Origin: Lujinxingiaceae bacterium
GTDB taxonomy: Bacteria; Myxococcota_A; Bradymonadia; Bradymonadales; Bradymonadaceae
Length of the DNA stretch: 37,047 nt
NCBI GenBank assembly: GCA_013697635.1
Contig: JACCWM010000136.1
Span: 1 to 37,047 of the forward strand
Direction: 5' to 3'
Part shown: positions 16,124 to 24,369 of the stretch, one piece after another
Layout of the letters: each line of letters starts with the position of its first letter
How positions within the stretch are numbered: the stretch's first letter is position 1
The notes under the pieces: model-generated
What the model was told of the DNA's origin: nothing
The model's input: only the letters and a program-made list of their open reading frames with translations
The model's database searches: none
Position numbers and translations under genes: made by a program

Positions 16124-17917
16124 TCAGGGTAGGCGGCGGCGCAGTTGGTCTTCGTAGAGCGAGGCCGGCACGAGCGCGTCGCCTCGGCCAAGGCCTTCGG
16201 TCCAATCGCCGGGAAGGCTGTAGCCCCACGGGCTGATGGGCTCGAGCAGCTCGCGTTGCTCGGCGCTAATCTCGGGCAGCTCGGTGCGAACGATCGTCTC
16301 CGGCGCGGTGCCGATCACGTAGCCGTGGCCGGCCTGAAAGCTGCGCACGATGCCGGCGCCGCGCGTGTTCCAAAAGACCGACTCGGTAGCCGTGTGCCCG
16401 GCGCCGCTGCTCTCCTTGTGGCGATTGACCGCCGACCAGCCGTCTTCGACAAGGCAGGAGTCGATCAGATTGGCCATGGCCAGCGAGTGGTGAAACTCGG
16501 AGTGGCCCACCAGGCTGATCGTGGCATCGCGCGAGGGCAGGGCGCGGCCTTGCAGCGAGTGGGCACGCAACCAGACCACGCCCGATGTGCCAAAACCCCA
16601 GTTTTGAATGAAGTTGTGGCGCCCGGCGCGTGCGACCAGATCGCGAAAGAGCACCTCGTTGCTCTGGCGAACCTCGAAGAGATAGCCGTTGCCGCCCACG
16701 CCGCGGTGCTGGGGAAGTGCCATTGAAGAGTCGGCCACGGTGACGCGCTTTGCGTGGCGCAAGAGGATGCCGCCCGACTGCAAATGGGCGCCAGCGCCGG
16801 GGCCGTGCTCGGGCGCAGACGGCGAGGCGAAGGAGGCGACGTTTTGGATCCAGCAGTCTTTGACCCCGTCCATGAAGAGCGCGTGAACCTGGTTCTGGCT
16901 CCAGGCTTCTTCCCAACCGGTCGCATTGGCAAAGCCCAGGCCTTCAACGCCGCACTGCTCGATCAGGCCCAGCTCGATGCGCAGGCTGGCCTGGTCGCGC
17001 ACACGTGCGTCGTAGCGCAGGGGCACATCGAGGTGGACGCGCGCCGGACTTGACGTGTCGTCGATCGCCACCACCGTGCGCCGAAAAAATGGCTGCCAGG
17101 TGCCGTTGAACGCCCCCCATGTGCCCTCCATGCGGTGCTCCTCGATAAAGGCATCGCTTATCTGCCAGCCCAGGGCGACATCGTCGCCCACGGCCAGGCC
17201 GCTCACATCGGCCACCTCCACAAAGCTCGTTCGAGAGATGGCATCGCCAGCCAGCACAAAGGATGCGCCCATCTCGCGCGCAGCGCCGATCGTCAGGTGC
17301 GCCGTGTGAGACATCGCGTTGACGCGCGTGAAGTGGATGCGGCTGGCCTCGGGTCCGTCGCCTTTCAAGATGATGTTCGAGGCGCGCACAAAGAGGCGGC
17401 CGTCGACCCGGTACAGCCCGGGCGCAAAGTAGACCGTGCCGCCGCCGGCGCTCGTGGCGGCATCGATCGCGGCCTGAATCGCCTCCGTCGCGTCGAGAAC
17501 ACCGCCCGGCGAGGCCGCGAAGTCGGTGACGTCAAAGACGGCCTCGGCGCGATGCACGCCGAGCGGGCTGGCACCGTTTTCGTAGCCGGCATAGGAGAAG
17601 TCGTGCAGAAAGCGTCCTTCGGGCCCGCTCCAATCGGGCGACCAATGCTCACCGTAGAGCTCGCTTCGCCAGGAACCGAGGTCGACGAGCTCGGCATCGC
17701 TCGCGCTTTGGGTGTCGGCGCCGGCGTCGGCATCGATGGCATCGGCGGGCGTGGCCGTGTCCAGAAGCGCTGCGGCGTCGCCACCGAGATCTGCGACGAT
17801 GTCGGCGCTGGACACGTCCGAGGCATCTTGCCCGGCCAGGGCGCCGGCGGCCTGCTTGGACTCACAAGCCGCGCAGCCGACGACAAAGAGCAGCAAAAAA
17901 GCGATGCGGTGGGCCAT
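16124..17917 (-). CDS. Parallel beta-helix (pectate-lyase-3-like) lipoprotein
   Basis: 597 residues from MAHRIAFLLLF; an ATG two codons earlier (17923) is possible. GAG lies at usable distance for the start chosen, and the frame further upstream lacks a signal. Lipobox VVGC (a second Cys three residues on). An Ala/Asp-rich linker runs to about residue 75. Then GVLDATEAIQAAIDAATSAG and GTVYFAPGLYRVDGRLFV match the entry strand of pectate_lyase_3-type right-handed beta-helices. The rest has repeated short beta turns with V/I-rich rungs (IILKGDGPEASRIHF, VTVADSSMALPQHRG). Such proteins bind or cleave polysaccharides; I cannot identify catalytic residues, so lyase activity is unproven. It is divergent from the small exported protein at 18140. 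Confidence 0.82.
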   Translation of the reverse strand: MAHRIAFLLLFVVGCAACESKQAAGALAGQDASDVSSADIVADLGGDAAALLDTATPADAIDADAGADTQSASDAELVDLGSWRSELYGEHWSPDWSGPEGRFLHDFSYAGYENGASPLGVHRAEAVFDVTDFAASPGGVLDATEAIQAAIDAATSAGGGTVYFAPGLYRVDGRLFVRASNIILKGDGPEASRIHFTRVNAMSHTAHLTIGAAREMGASFVLAGDAISRTSFVEVADVSGLAVGDDVALGWQISDAFIEEHRMEGTWGAFNGTWQPFFRRTVVAIDDTSSPARVHLDVPLRYDARVRDQASLRIELGLIEQCGVEGLGFANATGWEEAWSQNQVHALFMDGVKDCWIQNVASFASPSAPEHGPGAGAHLQSGGILLRHAKRVTVADSSMALPQHRGVGGNGYLFEVRQSNEVLFRDLVARAGRHNFIQNWGFGTSGVVWLRAHSLQGRALPSRDATISLVGHSEFHHSLAMANLIDSCLVEDGWSAVNRHKESSGAGHTATESVFWNTRGAGIVRSFQAGHGYVIGTAPETIVRTELPEISAEQRELLEPISPWGYSLPGDWTEGLGRGDALVPASLYEDQLRRRLP

Positions 17918-18115
17918 GATCATCAACTCATTAGGCAGGCGTCTACACGTTCTATCAGAAGCGCCCCAATCGGGGCCAATCGTACCTGTTGTTGGTGCTG
18001 AATGCCCGCGCTTTGCATTGGCGTTGAATATTGGGCTGGCCGTCCAAGTCACAAAGAGTATGACGGCGTCGATGAGCGGGCCACTCTTGAGCGTCGGTAA
18101 AAGCTGTCCAACCAC

Positions 18116-18124
18116 TTTATACGC
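18116..18124 (-). promoter_or_regulatory. CGTATAAA element upstream of beta-helix lipoprotein
   Basis: The minus strand reads GCGTATAAA about 200 bases before the beta-helix gene. It also lies only 16 bases before the start of the divergent gene. TATAAA would be a -10 for the minus strand; no -35 is evident. The long leader makes this the weakest of the three copies. Confidence 0.18.
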
Positions 18125-18139
18125 TTGATGGAGTGAACC

Positions 18140-19051
18140 ATGATTTGCGCAACGTTTCAAAGATGCCCCAGAGTCGCCCTCTTCGCCGCCATGATGTTTG
18201 CCTTCGCCGCGGCAAGCTTTGCCTCCTCACCCGACGCCCAGGCTCGACCTGGCACCCACCTCGAGATCACGTTCGAACGCCTGACGATTACACAGGAGCC
18301 GGGACAGATCGTCGTCGACTATGTCATTCGCGCTGACGACTGGCGCCGGCTTCAGCGAGCGGAGCTTGCGCCCAGGCTCGATCTATTCTTGGCTCGCGGC
18401 AGCCACGGCAATCATGAGGTTCGCCACAGCGGCCAGAGCGTGCAACGTGCCCAGGGGCGCCTGGTCTACCGGGGAGCCAGCGTCCATCATCACCAGGATA
18501 CGGTCGGCCTGCAATTGCTCGGCGCTCACAAAGCGACGCGCATCGATCGCATCAGCTTCGGCGAGCTTTGTGGTTCAAAGATCGCGGTCGCTATTGCTCA
18601 TCGCCGGCCGCGCGCTGATCGATCACCTCCCAAAGCAAGGCCGGCACCGGCGCCCGCACCTGCGCCGAGAGCCGCGCGTCCTCGTCGGGGCCCACGCATT
18701 GATGAGCATTCGCCGCCTGCACCGGCGTGCACAGGCCGCGCTGATGTGGACTGCCCGATCGCCTGCCCGCAGAGCGCCTCGCGTACCGACATGATTCGAG
18801 CCTGCCAGGCGAACACGCGCTTTGCCTCGGATTTCGATGCCTGCCTGGTCCGTGGTCAGCGCCTGGCCAGCCATCAGGCGGTCTCGACGATCAACGCCTG
18901 TGGCCAACACAGCGCATTTGGTTCGGATATGACACGCTGTTTGGACATCGCCACAGGCATGCGCCACAACCCGGCACCGGTCGTGCAGGCATGTGGCGAG
19001 GCCACGCGATTTGCGTCCGACATGCACGCCTGCATGGTGACTTCGAGCTGA
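18140..19051 (+). CDS. Exported protein with three C-terminal Cys/FxSD repeats
   Basis: 303 residues. GGAG lies six bases before the ATG. A signal peptide is followed by a probable cleavage near ASFASS or AQA (about residues 28-36), with no lipobox. Residues 36-150 form a beta-rich domain I do not recognise. A Pro/Ala/Arg linker (about 155-200) follows. The last 90 residues hold three related units: ACQANTRFASDFDACL, ACGQHSAFGSDMTRCL and ACGEATRFASDMHACM, i.e. ACxxxxxFxSDxxxC(L/M). Each pair of Cys could close a small loop. I know no family with this signature. It stands alone, divergent from the beta-helix lipoprotein. Confidence 0.8.
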   Translation: MICATFQRCPRVALFAAMMFAFAAASFASSPDAQARPGTHLEITFERLTITQEPGQIVVDYVIRADDWRRLQRAELAPRLDLFLARGSHGNHEVRHSGQSVQRAQGRLVYRGASVHHHQDTVGLQLLGAHKATRIDRISFGELCGSKIAVAIAHRRPRADRSPPKARPAPAPAPAPRAARPRRGPRIDEHSPPAPACTGRADVDCPIACPQSASRTDMIRACQANTRFASDFDACLVRGQRLASHQAVSTINACGQHSAFGSDMTRCLDIATGMRHNPAPVVQACGEATRFASDMHACMVTSS

Positions 19052-19098
19052 GAGCCTCGCCGAGACAAGCGCGTCAATCGTCGCGCTGTGTCCAATCC

Positions 19099-19127
19099 TC
19101 GACCTTGGTTCTGCAATGCTGTATATG
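19099..19127 (+). promoter_or_regulatory. Candidate promoter for the large Cys-rich/propeller protein
   Basis: TCGACC, 17 bases, TATATG, ending about 58 bases before the start codon; each box matches sigma-70 consensus at about four positions. The -10 overlaps the near-palindrome listed separately. Confidence 0.35.
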
Positions 19128-19134
19128 CAGTGCA
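19112..19134. promoter_or_regulatory. Near-perfect inverted repeat overlapping candidate -10
   Basis: TGCAATGC and GCAGTGCA pair at seven of eight positions around TGTATAT. The position over the likely -10 would suit a repressor operator, although a chance palindrome is not excluded. Confidence 0.3.
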
Positions 19135-19185
19135 AGAGATCTAAGAGGTCGCTTATGAACGGCCATCGGCCGAGATGAGGATTGG

Positions 19186-21927
19186 ATGAAGTCACGATTG
19201 ACGCGCGTTTTGAGCTTGATGGTTGCACTGTGCCTGTTTTCAGCATGCAGCGATGATTTGGTGCAGAAAAGGCCTTCGGGTTCGCCAGATTCCAGCCACC
19301 AAGACGCCGAGATTGGCTTGTCGGACACGAGCGATGTGATGGCCGACGCCCCCTCGCCAAATGCCTGCGGCGGCCAAGGGGTTTTGCACTTCAACAGCGC
19401 AGCGGCGAACACCGGCGATCCCTGCGGCCCCTGCGGCGACGGCCATCTCAGCTGCGACGGCTTGGATGATTTGCAATGTACGGCAGCGTCCATTGAGCCC
19501 TGCGCGCAGGAACTTTGCGGCGGCGTTGAATGCCAACCCGAAGAGGTTTGCTACGACGGCAACTGCTTCGTCTCCTGCAGCGACGACGGCGAATGCACGC
19601 CGCCCTCGGTCTGCTTCAACAGCATGTGCGTCGAAGACCCCTGCGCAGTTACGAGCTGCGATCCCAACCAGGCCTGCTACGACGGGTCGTGTTTTGACAC
19701 ATGCAACGATGACGGCGATTGCACCCCGCCCTCGATCTGCTTCAACGACAAGTGCGTCGAAGACCCGTGCGTGGTGACGAGCTGTGATCCCACCCAGGCC
19801 TGCTACGTCGGCTCGTGCTTTGACACGTGCAACGACGACGGCGACTGCACGCCGCCCTCGATCTGCTTCAACGCCATGTGCGTCGACGACCCCTGCGTGG
19901 TCACGAGCTGTGATCCCACCCAGGCCTGCTACGTCGGCTCGTGCTTCGACACCTGCAATGACGACGGCGACTGCACGCCGCCCTTGGTCTGCTACAACAA
20001 CATGTGTGTCGGTGGTGATATTATTTGCTTAGATGTTCAGTGCCCGCCCGGATCGACGTGTGTGGCTGGGGACTGTGTCCTGGACGATCCTTGCGATTCG
20101 ATCACCTGTAAAGAAGGCAAGATTTGCCGCGATGGTGCCTGTTTTGATGAGTGCCTGGAGACCGGGTGTCCGGATGGGTCAACCTGTCAGCCAGAAGGGT
20201 GTGTCAAAGATGAGCTCTTACCGCCCGCGCGCTTCATATGCGAAACCGTGGGCACGGTGCTGGTGCTCGACTGGGAGCCATCCCAAACCAGCGACGAGTT
20301 GATTGCCTACCGGGTCTACGAGGTCGTGGATGGGCTTCCTACGGTAGTGCTCGATGAGGTTGACCCGACTCAAACTTCCTATGTGATCAGCGAAGTCGTC
20401 GATGCGTCGGTCTACTATCTGGTCACGGCCGTTTATGCCGTGGGCACGGACGAGGTCGAAAGTGAGCCGTCCAACGTGGGCGGCTGCCTGCCAACCGAGC
20501 CGTCAAATCTTGCTGTTGAGGTAGGTGATCAAGGCGCGGCCCTGGTCTTCGACAACGACTCAGGCCCTGGTATTTTCTTCACCTACTACGCCGTTTATGC
20601 CGCCGGGCGCTTCGATGAACTCGGCCCACAGACCAAGTTTTCCGTGCTCTCGGTCGTATGCGAAGCCGACGCGTTGCAGTGCGGGCTCAGGCTCGAAGGG
20701 CTGTTGCCAGACACTTACTACACGGCCTTTGTCGTGACCCAAAACGACGTCGGCACCTCCAGTGAGCCACCCGTGACGGGCTCCTACGTCGAGTTTTTGA
20801 CGACAAAAGGCAACGTTTCACAGGCGAATCACTGGTTCTTTGGCTCGCGCATAGGACTCGACTTCAGCACCGGTCAACCCGTAGCGGTGACCAGCGCCAT
20901 GGTGACCAGCGGCGGCACAGCGGTCATGTCGGGCCCCGATGGCAAGCTGTTGTTCTACACAAACGGCGGTCCGCCCGGTAATCCGGCGGCGATCTTTGGC
21001 GACGACGACGCGGTCATGTGGCCGATCGTGAGTGGCTGCTCCGAGTCCTTGCAGGCAGCGATCGCCATTCCCTTGCTCGGCCTCGACGATCACTACGTGG
21101 CCTTCACAACCGACTGTGAGGCGAACAGCTTTGTGAATGGATCGCACTACTATGTCGTAGCATTCGAAAAAGAAGACGGTGTCGGGTTCAATCAACAGAG
21201 CGTTAGCGGCAGCGTCAGCGACAGCGGCCGCGGCAGCGTGATCGACTCAGGGCTGGTGGGTCTCGATTTCGGCGGCGCGCTTGCGGCCGTGCGCCATGTA
21301 AACGGTGAGGGTTATTGGATCATCATGTACAGTAACCGCTTCAGCACTTTTCATACCTTCCTTGTGTCGGGCAGCAGTTTCGATCAGGGGAGGCTTGTCT
21401 TGGAGCCCGGTCCAGATTCAACGTTTGATCTGGGTTCCACGGGCCACGCTGCGATGATTCGACTCAGCCCGAACAAATTGCGCCTGGCATTGGCACTGAA
21501 CGACAACGGCTATCTCTTCAACTTCGACCCCTCCACGGGCATCGTCAGCGAACCGGTCGAGTTGCGAATGGAGATTGGCGCCGTGGAGTTTTCCCACGAC
21601 TGCAAATACCTCTATGTCACACGCGCCGAGGACGGCGCCAAGACGGGGTTCAAAGACTTGGTGCGTTTCAATCTTTTGGTTTGGCCCCTCGATGCACAGG
21701 ACTTCGGACGGACCGAAGCGGCAGGCTTCGGGGCCATGCAGCGCGCGCCCGACGGCAATATTTACGTCGCGCGAGACAGCGCCGACGGTTATCTGGGCGC
21801 GATCACGTCGGTGGGCAAGGACCGAGAGGTCTTCCTTGATCATGGATTGCACGTCGAAGGCTACAACGGTGAGCCCGGCCTGCCCAACTTTCCCAGTGAC
21901 ATGGTGGGCGTCTGCAAGACAAAGTGA
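19186..21927 (+). CDS. Large lipoprotein: Cys-rich tandem repeats, FN3-like domains, T9SS-type propeller domain
   Basis: 913 residues. GAGG lies five bases before the ATG; lipobox LFSAC (Cys21). Order: Asp/Ser linker; Cys-rich region about 60-340 with tandem 42-residue units (150-275) rich in SCDPxQACYxGSCFDTCNDDGDC; two fibronectin-III-like domains about 346-545 (DELIAYRVYEV, SYVISEVVDASVYYLVTAVY); then a C-terminal domain from about 548. The last begins NHWFFGSRIGLDFSTGQPVA and continues with GPDGKLLFYTNG. That pattern is familiar from large secreted Bacteroidetes proteins (WYFGNNAGLDFSSG...ISDANGNLLFYTDG), usually a beta-propeller. No Bacteroidetes type-IX sorting tail follows. Probably a surface adhesin or binding protein; the ligand is unknown. 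Confidence 0.85.
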   Translation: MKSRLTRVLSLMVALCLFSACSDDLVQKRPSGSPDSSHQDAEIGLSDTSDVMADAPSPNACGGQGVLHFNSAAANTGDPCGPCGDGHLSCDGLDDLQCTAASIEPCAQELCGGVECQPEEVCYDGNCFVSCSDDGECTPPSVCFNSMCVEDPCAVTSCDPNQACYDGSCFDTCNDDGDCTPPSICFNDKCVEDPCVVTSCDPTQACYVGSCFDTCNDDGDCTPPSICFNAMCVDDPCVVTSCDPTQACYVGSCFDTCNDDGDCTPPLVCYNNMCVGGDIICLDVQCPPGSTCVAGDCVLDDPCDSITCKEGKICRDGACFDECLETGCPDGSTCQPEGCVKDELLPPARFICETVGTVLVLDWEPSQTSDELIAYRVYEVVDGLPTVVLDEVDPTQTSYVISEVVDASVYYLVTAVYAVGTDEVESEPSNVGGCLPTEPSNLAVEVGDQGAALVFDNDSGPGIFFTYYAVYAAGRFDELGPQTKFSVLSVVCEADALQCGLRLEGLLPDTYYTAFVVTQNDVGTSSEPPVTGSYVEFLTTKGNVSQANHWFFGSRIGLDFSTGQPVAVTSAMVTSGGTAVMSGPDGKLLFYTNGGPPGNPAAIFGDDDAVMWPIVSGCSESLQAAIAIPLLGLDDHYVAFTTDCEANSFVNGSHYYVVAFEKEDGVGFNQQSVSGSVSDSGRGSVIDSGLVGLDFGGALAAVRHVNGEGYWIIMYSNRFSTFHTFLVSGSSFDQGRLVLEPGPDSTFDLGSTGHAAMIRLSPNKLRLALALNDNGYLFNFDPSTGIVSEPVELRMEIGAVEFSHDCKYLYVTRAEDGAKTGFKDLVRFNLLVWPLDAQDFGRTEAAGFGAMQRAPDGNIYVARDSADGYLGAITSVGKDREVFLDHGLHVEGYNGEPGLPNFPSDMVGVCKTK
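19633..20010 (+). repeat. Three tandem 126-bp coding repeats
   Basis: Three consecutive units begin at 19633, 19759 and 19885, each encoding 42 residues with the same eight Cys. Units two and three are nearly identical at DNA level, including silent positions (e.g. TGTGATCCCACCCAGGCC in both), so the duplication is recent or homogenised. A diverged, shorter fourth copy precedes them. Confidence 0.9.
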
Positions 21928-21945
21928 GCGCGATGAACAGGGCGC

Positions 21946-24132
21946 TCAGGCTTTGACGCTCGCCAGCTGTGCGCGGGCGTGGGCGATGACGCCAGGATTG
22001 TCGTGGGTGAGCCCCCAGGCGGCGATCACGACCGCGTTGAATGCCCAGCGCTCGGCGGTTTGCTCTTCGATGCGCGCCCAGATATGTCCACCGGCGTCCT
22101 CGAATTGTGTGAGCAGGGCGTCGAGGGCATGGTGGCCAAAACAGCCCAAAAAGCCGGCGAAGTCGATTGTCGGGTCGCTCTGGCGAGCTTCGGTCCAATC
22201 CAAGATACCGGTGAGCTGGCCGTCGGCGTTGAGCAGCAGGTGGCCCGGGTGAAGGTCGCCGTGAACGAGCGTGGTGCTGGTGGGCCAGTAGCCGTCCTCG
22301 TCGTCGAGCCAGCTTTGCCAGCGCGTCCAGACGGCCTCGCTCGGGTTGAGCACATGGCGCGTCTGCAGGGCCATGCGCCGCAGTGACTCACGGGCCTCGG
22401 CGATCGATTCGATCGGCAAATCGGCGCGAAGGATCTCGTCGCCCGGGATCGCTTGCAAGGCAACGAGCGCTTTGGCCAATGACTCCAAGAAGACGGCCGA
22501 TGGGCGCTTGGGGTTGATGATGTTCCAGTGAAGCTTGTCGCCCTCAAGGCGCCAGGCCGGCGTTCCGGCCAGGGTGGGGTAGGCGATGGCCTGGCCGGCC
22601 AGCAGTTGGAAGTCGGGAACGGCCACGGGCAGATGCGCGCGCACCAGGCGAAGCGCGCGGGCCTCGACGCGGCTTGCGGCAAAGACATCGGGCCGGCGCG
22701 GTGTGCGCACAATCCAGGGCCTGGCATCAGCGTCCTCGGCGTGAACGACCTTGAAGTCGAGCCCCGAATTGTCGAAATCCGACTGATCACTGGTGAGCTC
22801 GAGGCCGTGCGTGCGCGCGATCTCGAGCAGCTGGTCGACCGTCTCCACCGGCGTGGTGTGGCCAAGCATACTGCGCCAGCGGTCGAGCGCTTCGGCTCGA
22901 GCGCGCAGCTTGAGCGCGGTGCCCGACTCGGTGTGGGTCTCCTCGATGATCCGGGCCACGGCATGCACCTCGCCCAAAATCTGGCCCGCGGTGAAGGGCA
23001 CGAGCAGGGTCTCCTCGCTCATCGATTCATCTTGCGCAGCGATCAAGAGCTTGCGAAGGCCTAAAACGTCGTCGGGGTTGTGGGCGCTGAGCTGAATCGC
23101 GTCGGGCAAATCGCGCGCCAAGATGCGAGGCGTCACGTCGTCGAGGCGGTCGGCCTTGTTCAAGATGATCTTCGAGGGGATCTTCGAGGCCCCAATCGCA
23201 TAGATCGTCTCCTGGGTCAGCGCGAGCTGGCTTCGCCAGTCCGGATCGGAGGCGTCGACCACAAAAAGCAAGAAGCGTGCGTCCTTGGCCTCGTCAAGCG
23301 TGGAGCGAAACGAGGCGACAAGCTCGGTGGGCAGATTCTTGATGAAGCCCACCGTATCGGAGACCAGGATCTGCGGCGTCACCTGCGGTGAGAGCTGGCG
23401 CACGGTGGTGCCAAGGGTTGCAAAGAGCTTGTCTTCGACGAGCACTTCGCTTCCGGTGAGCGCGCGCATCAGCGAGGACTTGCCGGCGTTGGTGTAGCCG
23501 ACCAGAGCGACCTGAAAGGTCTCGCGGCGTCGCTCCCTGCGCACGGCCTCAGTGGCTTGCACCTCGGCCAGCTCACGTTTGAGCGCAGCGCGTCGATCGC
23601 GACGCTGTTGCTTGGAGAGCTCGAGGCCTGTGTGGCCGCGGCCGCCGCGGCCGCCGCCACCGCCGCCATCACCACCGGAGCCGGCGTGCTCATCGCGCAG
23701 CTTGGGCATCTCGTATTGCAAGCGCGCGATCTCGATCTCGAGGTGGGCCTCACGCGTTTGGGCGCGCTCCTCGAAGATGCGCAGGATCACGGCCGTGCGA
23801 TCGAAGACCTCGACCTCGAGCTCGCGCTCGAGGTTGCGCTGTTGCGAGCGGCTCAGCTCGCCGTCGACGAGCACGATGTCGATCCCTTCGAGCAGGCTCT
23901 CCTTGATCTCGGCGATTTTTCCCGGTCCAAGATAGGTCGACGAGGTGGTCTTCGAGCGCTTTTGAATCTCGCAGCCGACGATCTCAATTCCCAGCGTTGC
24001 GGCCAGGCGCTCGAGCTCGATGCACGATGACTCGACCTCGGACTCGGATTCGCGCGGCCGCTGCACGGCGACGATCAGAGCGCGGGGGCGCTGATTGGGG
24101 TGATTGGACTTGGGTTCTTTATATTCTGGCAC
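21946..24132 (-). CDS. HflX GTPase fused to macrolide 2'-phosphotransferase
   Basis: 728 residues. Residues 1-420 are HflX: N-terminal domain with YLGPGKIAEIKE and LSRSQQRNLERELEVEVFDRT; G1 GYTNAGKS (212-219); G2 FATLGTTVR; G3 DTVGFI (259-264); G4 NKAD (325-328); G5 SA (349-350). HflX splits or rescues stalled 70S ribosomes. The conserved GPGETQLE loop is replaced by a Gly/Arg-rich run (151-166). Residues 427-728 are a complete Mph-type aminoglycoside/macrolide kinase: NSGLDFKVV, WIVRTPRRPDVFA, LPVAVPDF, catalytic HGDLHPGH (624-631, Asp626, His in place of Asn as in MphA) and ILDWTEAR (Asp645). MphA-like enzymes phosphorylate the macrolide 2'-OH using GTP. No stop or frameshift separates the parts. 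The start is a GTG four bases after GGAGG. Domain identities are firm; the joint function is inference. Confidence 0.93.
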   Translation of the reverse strand: MPEYKEPKSNHPNQRPRALIVAVQRPRESESEVESSCIELERLAATLGIEIVGCEIQKRSKTTSSTYLGPGKIAEIKESLLEGIDIVLVDGELSRSQQRNLERELEVEVFDRTAVILRIFEERAQTREAHLEIEIARLQYEMPKLRDEHAGSGGDGGGGGGRGGRGHTGLELSKQQRRDRRAALKRELAEVQATEAVRRERRRETFQVALVGYTNAGKSSLMRALTGSEVLVEDKLFATLGTTVRQLSPQVTPQILVSDTVGFIKNLPTELVASFRSTLDEAKDARFLLFVVDASDPDWRSQLALTQETIYAIGASKIPSKIILNKADRLDDVTPRILARDLPDAIQLSAHNPDDVLGLRKLLIAAQDESMSEETLLVPFTAGQILGEVHAVARIIEETHTESGTALKLRARAEALDRWRSMLGHTTPVETVDQLLEIARTHGLELTSDQSDFDNSGLDFKVVHAEDADARPWIVRTPRRPDVFAASRVEARALRLVRAHLPVAVPDFQLLAGQAIAYPTLAGTPAWRLEGDKLHWNIINPKRPSAVFLESLAKALVALQAIPGDEILRADLPIESIAEARESLRRMALQTRHVLNPSEAVWTRWQSWLDDEDGYWPTSTTLVHGDLHPGHLLLNADGQLTGILDWTEARQSDPTIDFAGFLGCFGHHALDALLTQFEDAGGHIWARIEEQTAERWAFNAVVIAAWGLTHDNPGVIAHARAQLASVKA

Positions 24133-24148
24133 AAGGCCTCCAGTGGAC

Positions 24149-24163
24149 TATCGGTGTCCGATA
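24149..24163. promoter_or_regulatory. Perfect inverted repeat before hflX-mph (candidate operator)
   Basis: TATCGG-TGT-CCGATA lies 16 bases upstream of the GTG start, just before the GGAGG ribosome site. On the minus strand the arm is preceded by TTT, so it may overlap a -10. The position suits an operator for a small repressor or a hairpin controlling translation of the fusion. The divergent hydrolase starts about 205 bases away. Confidence 0.4.
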
Positions 24164-24212
24164 AAAGACCCCGTTCACGAGCGCAGATTCTATGGGAGTG
24201 TCGCTCGATGCA

Positions 24213-24234
24213 TGAACGCGAGAAGCGCGGTTCA
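24213..24234. promoter_or_regulatory. Imperfect inverted repeat in the divergent intergenic region
   Basis: TGAACGCG and CGCGGTTCA can pair with one bulged base around a short AGAAG loop, about 80 bases upstream of hflX-mph and 135 bases before the hydrolase. The rest of the 237-base gap shows no further recognisable element. Confidence 0.2.
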
Positions 24235-24369
24235 TCGTCAGAACGAAGGGCATCGAGCCAACCCAGAATTAGCGCGCCCGGCCGAGAGCGTCAAGTCTGC
24301 CCGGCCTTGCAAAACGCGCGTGGCCCGTGCAAAGCTGCGCCCGCACTCTCAAAACGGAGGAACACAACG

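Noticed and set aside
19633-20010. Regular repeats considered as a CRISPR array
   Set aside because: Units are contiguous without spacers and in frame with a Cys-rich protein.
24193-24216. Seven-codon leader peptide (MHRATLP) upstream of hflX-mph, as in macrolide attenuators
   Set aside because: No ribosome site precedes its ATG and no alternative stem-loops sequestering the downstream ribosome site are evident; short frames like this are frequent by chance.
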